A stretch of DNA of 64,000 bases. It comes from Prevotella sp. P5-108. GTDB taxonomy: Bacteria > Bacteroidota > Bacteroidia > Bacteroidales > Bacteroidaceae. How positions within the stretch are numbered: position 1 is the first letter of the stretch; every line of letters starts with the position of its first letter. The DNA is taken from contig NZ_NPJJ01000063.1 in NCBI RefSeq assembly GCF_002251385.1, positions 1-64,000 on the forward strand, given 5' to 3'. Shown in pieces: positions 8,317 through 17,352 of the stretch. The notes beneath the pieces are model-generated. The model was not told the DNA's origin and searched no databases. It was given only the letters and a program-made list of their open reading frames with translations. The position numbers were made by a program, and so were the translations under genes.

Positions 8317-9560
8317 TATGCCTTAACTCCTGTTTTACGTGGTCTGAACATAAAGGCGAATGCCACACCAACTACCAGAGCGTAAGCTGCAAAGATGTAC
8401 CAGCAGGTGGCCCACTGGGTGACGCCATTGGAGTCTGTATAGGCAGTGACTACAGCCTGGGCAGCGAAAGAGCCGAGGGTTGCACCGATACCATTGGTCA
8501 TAAGCATAAACACGCCCTGCGCACTTGAACGAATCTTTGAATCGGTATTGTCGTTGACAAACAACGAACCAGAGATATTGAAAAAGTCAAAAGCCACACC
8601 GTAAACAATCATCGAAAGGATGAACATCCAGACACCCGCACCTGGATTGCCGGCGCCGAGAAGGGCGAAACGGGCTACCCAAGCAAACATGGCAATAAGC
8701 ATAACGTTCTTGATGCCATAACGCTTCATGAAGAATGGAATCATCAAGATGCAAAGGGTCTCGCTAATCTGGGACAAAGAGTAGAGAATGACGGGATACT
8801 TCACGCCAAAGGTACCGGCATATTCGGGCAGCGACTTGAAGCTCTCGATAAATGGGGTGGCAAAGCCGTTGGTAATCTGCAGACTGACGCCCAAGAGCAT
8901 GGAGAAAACAAAGAAGATAGCCATGCGCTTCTGCTTGAAAAGAGCAAAGGCACGCAATCCGAAAGCGTCTACCAGACTTTGCTTGTTGTCATCATCACTC
9001 AGCGGACAGGTAGGCATGCTGAAGGTATAAAGGAAGAGAATCAGACTGAAAGCACCAGACACAAAGAACTGTTCGTATGTACTCTTGAAGCCCATGATGT
9101 CGACAAACCACATGGCAACGATAAAGCCTACGGTTCCGAAGACACGAATAGGCGGGAACTCCTTGACGGTGTCCATGCCCTTGAGCTCAAGACAATAATA
9201 GGCAACGGAATTGGTGAGCGCCAAGGTGGGCATATAGAAGCCAACGCTCAATGAATAGAATGTAAAGAGAATGGCAAAACTTGCCCCTTCACCATTAACC
9301 ATACCATACCATCCTGCAGCAAACATAAAGAGGGCTGCCAGAAGATGACAAATACCCAAAAGGCGTTGTGCCGGAATCCAACGGTCAGCAATAATTCCCA
9401 TCAAAGCGGGCATGAAAATAGAAACGATACCCTGCATGGCATAAAAGGCGCCAATATGTCCGGCCATGCCAATATTACCGAGGTAGATTCCCATACAGGT
9501 GAGGTATGAACCCCACACCGCGAACTCCAAGAAGTTCATCAAAGATAAACGCACTTTCAT
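8316..9560 (-). CDS. MFS nucleoside:H+ symporter family permease (NupG-like)
   Basis: Inner-membrane transporter of 414 aa with about 12 hydrophobic segments. The start MKVRLSLMNFLEFAVWGSYL and the motif GIIADRW in the first cytoplasmic loop are typical of the NupG/XapB nucleoside symporter group, and the length agrees. It probably imports nucleosides by proton symport. It is the first gene after a strong promoter (9585-9615) and heads a probable six-gene operon running to 3909. Other sugar-MFS assignments are possible because the family is often misannotated. Confidence 0.8.
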   Translation of the reverse strand: MKVRLSLMNFLEFAVWGSYLTCMGIYLGNIGMAGHIGAFYAMQGIVSIFMPALMGIIADRWIPAQRLLGICHLLAALFMFAAGWYGMVNGEGASFAILFTFYSLSVGFYMPTLALTNSVAYYCLELKGMDTVKEFPPIRVFGTVGFIVAMWFVDIMGFKSTYEQFFVSGAFSLILFLYTFSMPTCPLSDDDNKQSLVDAFGLRAFALFKQKRMAIFFVFSMLLGVSLQITNGFATPFIESFKSLPEYAGTFGVKYPVILYSLSQISETLCILMIPFFMKRYGIKNVMLIAMFAWVARFALLGAGNPGAGVWMFILSMIVYGVAFDFFNISGSLFVNDNTDSKIRSSAQGVFMLMTNGIGATLGSFAAQAVVTAYTDSNGVTQWATCWYIFAAYALVVGVAFAFMFRPRKTGVKA

Positions 9561-9584
9561 CGATCTTAAATTTTTAGTTTAATA

Positions 9585-9615
9585 CAAAGGTAATGTAAAC
9601 CATAGATAATACAAA
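9585..9615 (-). promoter_or_regulatory. Promoter of the nucleoside MFS operon
   Basis: On the minus strand TTTG (9615-9612), a 19-nt spacer and TACCTTTG (9592-9585) match the Bacteroidota consensus exactly. The expected start near 9578 gives a leader of about 17 nt. The rest of the 9561-9724 gap shows no gene. Confidence 0.8.
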
Positions 9616-9724
9616 ATAATTGTCTGTTTTTTTGCTTTCGCTATTCGCTTTTTAAGTAGATGTAGCAGCATGTAGAAGAATGTGGATGTCCGTTGTGCCG
9701 GGCGTATCTACTCCCAAGAACGGT

Positions 9725-10360
9725 TTAGGTTTTGGACACTTCCTGCTGATAAATCATGTCAAACCACTCACGGAGCATGGACTTGCTTTCAATGATGGTC
9801 TGAATCTGCTTCAACTTGTTTCGATTGGGAGAATTGGGTATCCACAGCTTAATATATCCGTTGACGGAATACTTTTCGGTCATATGCAAGACAAAACGCT
9901 CCCATTGTTGCTCTGGGGTGATATCGGGATATTTCTCAAGTCCAAACTGTATTGCCCGCCTGAAGACCACCTCGGTATCAAGGTCGCGGTCGGCTTCGGC
10001 GACAATCTTGCCATAAATGGAGCGAGGCTGGCGACTGGCTGACGCGCGGTGGTCCTCCACTGCCTCCTTCATGATAACAATACGTTCTGGACTGAACCAC
10101 TTTTTGAGCCGCGCATCACTGGCGAGTATTTTACCGCCAGTTAAATGATGTATGGCACGAGGCCCATTCATGCCTAAATCATGGTAAGCGGCAACCACAT
10201 AAGCCATATCTATATCAGCACCGGTGAACCGAGCCAGTTCCATACTGTTTTTGATAACACGCATAACGTGGCTCAAGCCATGGCTTTTGCCGAAATCAGC
10301 ATAACGCGGGAGAATATGATTCTCTACATATTCCATGATGTCGAGGTTCAACTGCTGCAT
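9725..10360 (-). CDS. HD domain protein (putative phosphohydrolase)
   Basis: A 211-aa cytoplasmic protein with an HD metal-dependent phosphohydrolase core: HGLSHVMRVI (about residues 26-35) supplies the first His, AAYHDLG (about 57-63) the HD pair, and a later helix (EAVEDHRAS, EADRDLDTE) the remaining acidic ligands. Such YedJ-like proteins cleave phosphate esters of nucleotides or related metabolites; the real substrate is unknown. It lies upstream of the nucleoside transporter promoter on the same strand. The final residues (QQEVSKT) follow a helical tail. No frameshift or odd composition was noticed. Confidence 0.82.
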   Translation of the reverse strand: MQQLNLDIMEYVENHILPRYADFGKSHGLSHVMRVIKNSMELARFTGADIDMAYVVAAYHDLGMNGPRAIHHLTGGKILASDARLKKWFSPERIVIMKEAVEDHRASASRQPRSIYGKIVAEADRDLDTEVVFRRAIQFGLEKYPDITPEQQWERFVLHMTEKYSVNGYIKLWIPNSPNRNKLKQIQTIIESKSMLREWFDMIYQQEVSKT

Positions 10361-10393
10361 GATGGTTACAAAATAGATTGTTTATTGGTTGAT

Positions 10394-10442
10394 AGATACG
10401 ATATCAAACCCACTATCGAGGTGCAAGTTTGATATCGTATCT
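10394..10442. repeat. Perfect 16-bp inverted repeat
   Basis: AGATACGATATCAAAC (10394-10409) is exactly complementary to GTTTGATATCGTATCT (10427-10442), separated by 17 nt. It sits between the end of the porin gene and the start of the HD gene, both on the minus strand. No T-run follows on either strand, so it is not a classical intrinsic terminator. It could act as a terminator with a helper factor, an mRNA 3'-end stabiliser or an operator. The arm contains GTTTGA, the same core seen in the tandem arrays elsewhere in the window. Confidence 0.75.
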
Positions 10443-10481
10443 GGTGTGACAATACCTATGCTAACTACTGGACTTATATGG

Positions 10482-12812
10482 TTAATTATAGAAATTCCAA
10501 CTAAGTCCAAATCTCAAGATGCTGTCATTGAGAGGATAATGAGGGGCAAGAAAATACATCTTATTGCCACTACCGGCATTGACATGACTCATCATCACAA
10601 AGAAGCGCGTCTGCTTAAGATGGAAGTTGGCATAGACATTGAGGATGGGATAATTGCCGACCTCAACACGATTGGGCCCTTCCTGAACAGCATACTGGCC
10701 CAGACCAGGAGCATAGTCAGGTGCGTAGTACTTGGTAAAATATCTTACGTCAGCGCCGAAGTCGCACTTCAGGACTTTAGCGATTTTGAAGCGAAGATAG
10801 AGATTGGAGTATACATTAAGCTGAGGAACGGGCAATACATCTTCGGCACTCGACTTCTGATAAGTAAGGACATTCTCCCAGTTGAAGGGACCGAACTTGA
10901 AGTCCTGATACAACTGAAGGGTAAGCAAACTTATGGCATCACCGCTCTGACGCACATGAACATCATTGTTCAAACGGTTATAATTTTCCCCTATCTGATA
11001 ACTCAATCCGAAGTATGTGTAATTGGAAATCTCGTCGAAGGCAACACGCAGTTTGGTTTTGGTCTTTTCCCAACTGAGCATACCCTGAATGCGAGAATGG
11101 ATGACCTTGGACAAGCCATCATTATCCCATAAATAATGACGGCTATGGTAATGGCGATAATAGAATGAAGGTGTGTTGCGATGGAAGAAGCCATTAGCCT
11201 GAAGAGTCACAGTATCTCCAAAGAGGTTGAAGTTCAAATCAGCCGAAGCATCCACCTTCAGATTTCCGGCATCCTCTCCTGTCATACCAAATTCAGCCAA
11301 TGCACAATAATGCAATGTCCTACCCTGGAATTTACTCAACTGTCCACCTATATATATATTGTTCTCACTCCAAGAAGAGGTTCCAACTTTTTCAGGCAGG
11401 ACATAACGGCGCATTTCGTGGGCGGCAAACAACTTCACGCCTGCCTTGGCCCACTTGTTGAAACCCTCAAGTAGCGACAGGGCGAAGGTATTACGCAATG
11501 CAAGATGGCGAGTCTTGTCGTAGATGGAATCTCCTGTATACTTTTCATCCATCTCATAATCATTGGCATAATAAGACTCGGGGGTCTCATAGGCTTGATA
11601 AATACGGCTGTAATTGTTAAGCTCAACTGTATGGATGAAACTGGTCACTGGAACATACTCTTTCTTGGTCCACAAAGTATCTTCAGCCAACTGTTGCTGC
11701 GCTGCGAGCAGGCTGTCTGCCTGAGCTTTACTTGTAATCTGAAGCCGCTCTTGGGTTTGGGTCTTCAGCGTATCTGTCGGCTCGTTGCCTGCAATGCGGG
11801 CATTGTCAGGACGACCGGCAAACTTCTGCCCTTGCTTACGGTTTTTATCAAACTCCTCTTCATCAAAGTCTTCGTCGTCGCGCTCAGCCTTCTCACGGGC
11901 TTCACGTGCCTCCTGGTCTTTCTTGGCTGCCATGGCAAACTTCTTGGCCGCAATCTCATCTTCCGTCATTTTGACGGTACGATGGAAGCCAAGGCTGTAA
12001 CGATGGGTAAAGAACAGATGCTGATTGTCATTACGGTTCCAATTTCGATTGAGCACCGTAGGAATATCTGGTGTGGCGAAGCTCTCGGGGAACAACTCAG
12101 GGTGAACGATGTAGTCGTCATTGGTGATACCACCATTTTCGGTCACTTTCTGGTGATTGGTCGACATCAGAAGATGCGCCTGATATTGGTCGCCAAGATA
12201 AGAACCATACATCGTATAGTTGAAATGTGACGTACTTTGGCTGGAATAATAACCACGGCCATAAATATAATCAAAATTGAAGCCGAAACCAAGGCGCTTA
12301 CCAGCATTGACACCAAACTTAGCCGTAAAATGGTCCTCGCCTGTAAGTCGGTCACCACAGGTATTGAAGGTCAGGTTGGTAAACGGCGATAAGGTATTGG
12401 TGAAATGAAAATTGCTCACATCCGTGACGAAGAAATCGTATGGATTGGTAAAGATGAAGTTACCATCCAGACTGCGGTCAATGAATATGCGGTTGATACG
12501 CGGTGCTCCAAGATTGCCGGTAGTATTGAACTCGCCTCTCAATCCTGTAGTAAAAATACTGTTCATAAACATATGAGACAGCGTATCGGGCGTAGTATGG
12601 ACAATATCACCAAAACGCTTGTCAACCGTCCATACTTTTATACCCTTAGGAATTTCCTTATCAGAGCCAAGGCTATCGGGATTGACCTTACGCGGGTTGG
12701 AATTATCCAACATTACATCACGATTAATCTGATCAAATTGATTATTATCTATTTGCGCAGACAGTGATATGCTGACTGCGCAAAAAAGAGCTAAAACGAG
12801 CTTTTTCTTCAT
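10482..12812 (-). CDS. Putative porin (Porin_10 family)
   Basis: Outer-membrane beta-barrel protein of 776 aa. Residues 1-19 form a signal peptide ending in LSAQ. The body has alternating aromatic/polar strands with many Asn, Tyr and Phe residues and ends in WNFYN. The opening WTVDKRFGDIV and NRIFIDR motifs agree with the Bacteroidota family annotated as putative porin (PF14121). An unusual acidic, charged insert rich in Lys and Glu lies at about residues 290-350 and may be an extracellular or periplasmic loop. It is the last gene of an operon with the small membrane protein and the DUF4468 gene. A perfect inverted repeat follows it. Confidence 0.85.
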   Translation of the reverse strand: MKKKLVLALFCAVSISLSAQIDNNQFDQINRDVMLDNSNPRKVNPDSLGSDKEIPKGIKVWTVDKRFGDIVHTTPDTLSHMFMNSIFTTGLRGEFNTTGNLGAPRINRIFIDRSLDGNFIFTNPYDFFVTDVSNFHFTNTLSPFTNLTFNTCGDRLTGEDHFTAKFGVNAGKRLGFGFNFDYIYGRGYYSSQSTSHFNYTMYGSYLGDQYQAHLLMSTNHQKVTENGGITNDDYIVHPELFPESFATPDIPTVLNRNWNRNDNQHLFFTHRYSLGFHRTVKMTEDEIAAKKFAMAAKKDQEAREAREKAERDDEDFDEEEFDKNRKQGQKFAGRPDNARIAGNEPTDTLKTQTQERLQITSKAQADSLLAAQQQLAEDTLWTKKEYVPVTSFIHTVELNNYSRIYQAYETPESYYANDYEMDEKYTGDSIYDKTRHLALRNTFALSLLEGFNKWAKAGVKLFAAHEMRRYVLPEKVGTSSWSENNIYIGGQLSKFQGRTLHYCALAEFGMTGEDAGNLKVDASADLNFNLFGDTVTLQANGFFHRNTPSFYYRHYHSRHYLWDNDGLSKVIHSRIQGMLSWEKTKTKLRVAFDEISNYTYFGLSYQIGENYNRLNNDVHVRQSGDAISLLTLQLYQDFKFGPFNWENVLTYQKSSAEDVLPVPQLNVYSNLYLRFKIAKVLKCDFGADVRYFTKYYAPDYAPGLGQYAVQEGPNRVEVGNYPILNVYANFHLKQTRFFVMMSHVNAGSGNKMYFLAPHYPLNDSILRFGLSWNFYN

Positions 12813-12815
12813 CTC

Positions 12816-13034
12816 TTAGCGAATAAGTCTGAGACTACATTCAACGAACTTAAATACACAAGCTGCCAGTATTACATAAATGCCGACATTGTGACTTGAC
12901 AAAAAGTAGATTGCTACACCAACAATCGCAATAACCATAAAAAGGATATTCAGCACGTTACGTATCTTGAAAAGTCGCAACTGGCGTTTAGTCTTCAAAT
13001 GGTTATTGTGATCGATATTATCATTAATGATCAT
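12816..13034 (-). CDS. Small membrane protein, 72 aa
   Basis: Two hydrophobic segments (about residues 26-45 and 49-65) follow a charged N-terminus with basic residues (KTKRQLRLFKIRN), giving a likely cytoplasmic N-terminus and a helical hairpin in the inner membrane. No known domain is recognised. The gene sits 12 bp after the DUF4468 gene and three bases before the porin ATG. This tight spacing is the best evidence that it is real. It might assist export or regulation of the porin, but that is only a guess from position. Confidence 0.65.
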   Translation of the reverse strand: MIINDNIDHNNHLKTKRQLRLFKIRNVLNILFMVIAIVGVAIYFLSSHNVGIYVILAACVFKFVECSLRLIR

Positions 13035-13046
13035 AAATGTATCGGA

Positions 13047-14120
13047 TTAATTAAACAGGTTGACAAATCCGTTGAAGATTTCATCCTTGCGATCAATCGT
13101 TTTGATTCTGAATTTGCCATAAGGACGCACGACCTTTGTCTGCTTCTTGTTAAGTGCGTATTTATCGGCTATGATGTTATGGGCCGATTCGGTAAATCCT
13201 GTCGAGCGGTTGGGCTCATAGGTGTAAGAGATTCGCTCCAATCTCACATTAAGATGGGCGTCGGCACAATTTACAATCAATGTATAAGAAAACTCCGCCT
13301 TGTCACTCATCAATATGGTATTGGCAAACACCAACCACTCATACATCTTTGCGGCAATGGAGTGAGTGTTTGTATTGACAATAGCTATCTTGCTGCGCAA
13401 CTGGGAATCATCTTTCTGATTCTCGTCTACGGTAAGATTGTTGACATATTCGAAAGCCTTATCATAGATTTCACTCGCGGTCTGACCAGGAACATCGAGG
13501 TTTAATTCAAAAACGACCTTGCCATCCACCAATGGCACCGCGCCCGCAAGATATTTCACCTCAGTATTTACATCGACTTCGGGCTTGACTTCCTGACGAA
13601 CCGTTGGAGTAGGAGCAGAGATCGCCGACCATCCATTGACACTGCCATACTGAGCAGGCTTTTCCTGCTTGGGTGCGGGAGTCACACTTTCCTTCTTTAC
13701 AGTTTTAGTCTGGTCAGATGTTACCACCACTTTCTGCTGTGGAGCTGAAGAAGATGACTCTGCATTCATCTTCTTGGCTTCGGCATTCAGTTTCTCAGCT
13801 TCTTCATTGAGCCGAGCCGCCTCTTCCTGAGCCTTTTTTATCTGAGCTTGAATCGCTGCTTGCTTCTCAGCTATCTCCTTTTCTTTGCGTTTTTTCTCTG
13901 CATCGGCCTTGGCCTTTTCTGCATCAGCCTTGGCCTTGGCTTGCTCAGCTGCCTGCTTGGCTTTTTGAGCATTGGCTTTAGCTGCCTCTACTGCCTTTTG
14001 GGCTTCTTCAAGTTGCTTTTGAGCCTGTTCCAACTGCTGTTCAGGCGTCAAGGGCTTAACATTCTGCGCAGAGCACAGCAAGGGGAAAAGAGCGATAATC
14101 GCAATCAGTATTTTCTTCAT
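13047..14120 (-). CDS. DUF4468 protein with long Ala/Lys/Glu coiled coil
   Basis: Exported protein of 357 aa with a signal peptide (1-18, ending LLCSA). Residues of about 25-120 are a charged coiled coil built from Ala, Lys, Glu and Gln in near-repeats (AEQAKAKADAEKAKADAEKK), as in TolA-like spacers. A flexible Ser/Pro/Lys segment follows, then a C-terminal domain (about 200-340; VVFELNLDVPGQTASEIYDKAF) matching DUF4468, a TBP-like fold found in Bacteroidota. The function is unknown; a periplasmic spacer or envelope role is plausible. It is the first gene of the operon leading to the porin. Confidence 0.78.
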   Translation of the reverse strand: MKKILIAIIALFPLLCSAQNVKPLTPEQQLEQAQKQLEEAQKAVEAAKANAQKAKQAAEQAKAKADAEKAKADAEKKRKEKEIAEKQAAIQAQIKKAQEEAARLNEEAEKLNAEAKKMNAESSSSAPQQKVVVTSDQTKTVKKESVTPAPKQEKPAQYGSVNGWSAISAPTPTVRQEVKPEVDVNTEVKYLAGAVPLVDGKVVFELNLDVPGQTASEIYDKAFEYVNNLTVDENQKDDSQLRSKIAIVNTNTHSIAAKMYEWLVFANTILMSDKAEFSYTLIVNCADAHLNVRLERISYTYEPNRSTGFTESAHNIIADKYALNKKQTKVVRPYGKFRIKTIDRKDEIFNGFVNLFN

Positions 14121-14149
14121 AATCTTAAGATTTACATATTTTTGTATGA

Positions 14150-14181
14150 CAAAAGTACAAAAAAGATATGTTTCCGTGAAA
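14150..14181 (-). promoter_or_regulatory. Promoter of the DUF4468-porin operon
   Basis: The -7 element is TACTTTTG (14157-14150) on the minus strand, with an imperfect -33 element TTTC (14181-14178) 20 nt upstream. The position about 30 nt before the ATG fits. The stretch to the uvrB end (14182-14305) contains nothing else convincing. Confidence 0.5.
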
Positions 14182-14305
14182 CAAATGTATGTATTTAACT
14201 ATATTTTTTACATCTTCATCATTGAAAGGACAGTATGGGGAACATCTTTCGATGACAGTAAAAGCCCACATGACGCTTTTTGACAGTTCTATACCTACAG
14301 CTATT

Positions 14306-16330
14306 TCATTTTTCTTCCAATTCCTTCTGCAAGCGGATGACCTCGTCACGATACTGGGCGGCTTGAATGAAATCAAGCTGTTCTGCAGCCTCTTTCATAA
14401 GTGAAGTTGTGCGTTCTATACATTTTTCCAACTGCTCCTTGGTCATCTTTATGATAATTGGGTCCGCCGCAAATGCTGGCTCTTCCGATTCCACGTATGG
14501 TTTGTAGGTGATTGTCGGCCGCGTTGTCTGAGCCTTTTCCTTGGACAATGTCTGCTTGATTTCTTTCTTTATCTGTTGTGGTTTAATATTATGGTCCTCA
14601 TTATATTTCATCTGTATAGAGCGCCGTCTTGAAGTTTCATCTATCGTGCGCTGCATACTCTCGGTGATATGGTCAGCATACATTATCACTTTGCCATTGA
14701 CATTACGAGCGGCACGCCCTGCCGTCTGGGTAAGGGAGCGGTGGCTACGCAGAAATCCCTCCTTGTCGGCATCAAGTATGGCAACAAGTGAGACTTCTGG
14801 CAAATCCAGACCTTCACGCAGCAGATTGACGCCAACAAGCACGTCATAGACACCGGCACGCAAGTCGTTCATGATCTGCACACGATCGAGAGTAGCTACG
14901 TCGCTATGAATGTAGTTGGCACGCACATCATGATTCAGAAGATATTCGGTAAGTTCTTCTGCCATACGCTTGGTAAGGGTAGTGATGAGTACACGCTCAT
15001 GACGACTGGTGCGCGTAAGGATTTCATCCAACAGGTCGTCTATCTGGTTCTCACTCGGCCGGACCTCAATTTCAGGGTCCAACAGCCCCGTGGGACGTAT
15101 TATCTGCTCGACCACAACACCCTCCGACTCCATGAGTTCATAATCAGCAGGGGTAGCAGAGACATAAATGACCTGGTTGGTCATCTCTTGGAACTCCTCA
15201 AAACGCAACGGACGATTGTCGAAAGCTGCAGGAAGGCGGAAGCCATATTCAACCAGATTTTGTTTGCGCGCTCTGTCGCCTCCATACATTGCATTGATTT
15301 GAGGAACTGTCACATGACTTTCATCGATAACCATCAGATAGTCTGAAGGAAAGAAGTCAAGCAAGCAATAAGGTTTGTCGCCAGGTTGACGACCATCAAA
15401 ATAGCGGGAATAGTTCTCAATTCCACTGCAATGACCCAGTTCCTTGATCATTTCCATATCATACTCGACACGTTCTTTGATACGCTGCGCTTTGATATCA
15501 TCTCCAATTTGGGTGAAGAAATCAATCTGTTTGACCAAATCGTCCTGAATAGCCCTTACAGCGCCATCCACCTGCTCTTTGGATGTAACGAATATATTGG
15601 CTGGATATATCTGATAATCATCAAAGTCAGCCAGCCGATGAAGGTCTACACTGTCGAGTTCTTCGATGCTGTCAATTTCATCTCCCCACCAACTGATGCG
15701 AAGTATATTGTCACTATAGGCAATAGCCACATCAACCGTATCACCCTTTACCCTAAAGGAACCTCGCGCCAAATCAACATCATTTCTAATATATAGTGCA
15801 TCCACCAACTGCCGCAAAAAGACATTGCGGTCCTTAACCTCGCCGCGCTTCACCGAAACAATGCTGTTGGTCATGGAAGCAGGTCCGCCCATACCATAGA
15901 TACACGACACGGAAGACACCACCACTACGTCGCGCCTTCCTGAGAGCAATGCACTAACTGCACTCAGCCGAAGTTTGTCAATGTTTTCGTTGATAGCCAA
16001 GTCTTTCTCGATATAAGTATCAGTGGAGGGAAGATAGGCTTCGGGCTGATAATAATCATAATAAGAGACATAATATTCAACGGCATTATGAGGAAAGAAA
16101 CCCTTCATCTCTTGATACAATTGAGCTGCAAGAGTCTTGTTATGGCTTAATATCAGGGTCGGCTTGTTCACATTCTTGATAACATTGGCTATCGTAAAGG
16201 TCTTTCCCGATCCCGTCACACCCAATAAAACCTGGGCTTTGTCACCGCGGTCTATACCTTCAGTAAGTTGCTCTATCGCATGGGGCTGATCGCCCGTGGG
16301 AGCATAATCTGATACCAAATCATAATTCAT
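14306..16330 (-). CDS. uvrB: Excinuclease ABC subunit B
   Basis: DNA helicase-like component of nucleotide excision repair; it loads on DNA with UvrA and recruits UvrC to cut around bulky lesions. The 674-aa protein has Walker A GVTGSGKT (near residue 40), the beta-hairpin region YYVSYYDYYQPEAYLP, the DEAD-like VIDESHV, VSATP, the helicase motif VI region TQTAGRAARN, and a C-terminal UVR motif (about 633-670) for UvrC contact. All domains are complete. It is divergent from bamD, and a -7 element lies so close to the ATG that the mRNA may be leaderless. Confidence 0.97.
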   Translation of the reverse strand: MNYDLVSDYAPTGDQPHAIEQLTEGIDRGDKAQVLLGVTGSGKTFTIANVIKNVNKPTLILSHNKTLAAQLYQEMKGFFPHNAVEYYVSYYDYYQPEAYLPSTDTYIEKDLAINENIDKLRLSAVSALLSGRRDVVVVSSVSCIYGMGGPASMTNSIVSVKRGEVKDRNVFLRQLVDALYIRNDVDLARGSFRVKGDTVDVAIAYSDNILRISWWGDEIDSIEELDSVDLHRLADFDDYQIYPANIFVTSKEQVDGAVRAIQDDLVKQIDFFTQIGDDIKAQRIKERVEYDMEMIKELGHCSGIENYSRYFDGRQPGDKPYCLLDFFPSDYLMVIDESHVTVPQINAMYGGDRARKQNLVEYGFRLPAAFDNRPLRFEEFQEMTNQVIYVSATPADYELMESEGVVVEQIIRPTGLLDPEIEVRPSENQIDDLLDEILTRTSRHERVLITTLTKRMAEELTEYLLNHDVRANYIHSDVATLDRVQIMNDLRAGVYDVLVGVNLLREGLDLPEVSLVAILDADKEGFLRSHRSLTQTAGRAARNVNGKVIMYADHITESMQRTIDETSRRRSIQMKYNEDHNIKPQQIKKEIKQTLSKEKAQTTRPTITYKPYVESEEPAFAADPIIIKMTKEQLEKCIERTTSLMKEAAEQLDFIQAAQYRDEVIRLQKELEEK

Positions 16331-16335
16331 AATTG

Positions 16336-16343
16336 CAAAATTA
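16336..16343 (-). promoter_or_regulatory. Possible -7 element of uvrB, next to the start codon
   Basis: TAATTTTG (16343-16336, minus strand) ends five bases before the uvrB ATG (16330). Since Bacteroidota transcripts start about 5-7 nt after this element, the mRNA would have almost no leader. No -33 match is present at the normal distance, so confidence is limited. Confidence 0.35.
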
Positions 16344-16406
16344 AATAAAAAATGTCACCACTATCTCTAATAATAGAGTTTTTTTCCTAAAAATTGTATT
16401 TTTTAC

Positions 16407-16437
16407 TTTGCCCATAGAGGAAATAATTGTAATTTTG
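16407..16437 (+). promoter_or_regulatory. Promoter of bamD-rpoZ-DUF4293
   Basis: TTTG (16407-16410), a 19-nt spacer and TAATTTTG (16430-16437) match the consensus exactly. The predicted transcript starts near 16443, which excludes the longer reading frame from 16408 and fixes the bamD start at 16456. Confidence 0.8.
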
Positions 16438-16455
16438 CATGACAATTTTTTGATT

Positions 16456-17316
16456 ATGAACAAAATACATTTTGCTGCTATAATCGCAGCACTCCTTTTT
16501 ACAGGATGCGCTAACGAATTCAACAAGGTCTACACGACCAACAATGTTCCATATAAGTACGAATATGCCAAAGAATGCTTTGCTAAAGGCAAGTGGACAC
16601 GCACTACAACTTTGCTGACCGACTTGATAGTAGTACTCAAGGGAACTGAGAATGCGCAAGAAAGCCTTTATATGCTTGCGATGGCCCAATACAACAGTAA
16701 AGACTATGAAGGAGCGGCTGCCACTTTCAAGCGTTATTACTCGTCATACCCCAAAGGTGATTTTGCAGAGAATGCCGAGTTTTATATAGGTCAAAGCCTA
16801 TACGAAAGCACACCTGAACCACGACTCGACCAGTCGGCAACAGTTTCAGCTATATCTTCTTTCCAGGAATACCTCGACCTTTATCCAGACGCCAAGCACA
16901 AAGCCAGCGCCCAGCAGCGCCTCTTTGAATTGCAGGACAAATTGGTTCGCAAAGAATTGTATAACGCCCAGCTTTATTATGACCTCGGTCCATATTTCGG
17001 AAATTGCGGTCCTGGTGAGAACAACTACGAGGCTTGCATTATTACGGCGCAAAACGCACTAAAAGATTATCCCTATAGCAAGCTCAGAGAAGAATTTGCC
17101 ACTTTGCTCATGAAAAGCAAATATGAGTTGGCTCAGCAGAGCGTGGCATCAAAGCAACTTGAGCGTTATCAAGATGCAGAAGACGAATGCTATGGTTTCA
17201 TCAATGAATACCCAGATTCAAAAGAGCGTGCCACTGCGGAGAAATACATTGCAAAGTGCAAGGAATACATCAAGGCACATATCAACGACGAAAACATCCC
17301 AACGTTCGACAGATAA
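16456..17316 (+). CDS. bamD: Outer-membrane assembly lipoprotein BamD
   Basis: Essential lipoprotein of the Bam complex that folds beta-barrel proteins into the outer membrane. The 286-aa product starts MNKIHFAAIIAALLFTGC, with a lipobox (FTGC) and mature Cys near residue 18. The rest is a run of about five TPR-like repeats; segments such as AQYNSKDYEGAAATFKRYYSSYPKGDFAENAEFYIGQ are characteristic of the YfiO/ComL family. A start 16 codons upstream is ruled out because the promoter lies there. It heads an operon with the omega-like gene and the DUF4293 gene, an arrangement conserved in Bacteroidota. Confidence 0.92.
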   Translation: MNKIHFAAIIAALLFTGCANEFNKVYTTNNVPYKYEYAKECFAKGKWTRTTTLLTDLIVVLKGTENAQESLYMLAMAQYNSKDYEGAAATFKRYYSSYPKGDFAENAEFYIGQSLYESTPEPRLDQSATVSAISSFQEYLDLYPDAKHKASAQQRLFELQDKLVRKELYNAQLYYDLGPYFGNCGPGENNYEACIITAQNALKDYPYSKLREEFATLLMKSKYELAQQSVASKQLERYQDAEDECYGFINEYPDSKERATAEKYIAKCKEYIKAHINDENIPTFDR

Positions 17317-17352
17317 AAAACAATGACTTATTAATATTTTTAATAATTAGAA

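Noticed and set aside
14125..14376. An 83-codon minus-strand frame between uvrB and the DUF4468 gene
   Set aside because: It starts inside uvrB, overlaps the DUF4468 promoter and shows no family features.
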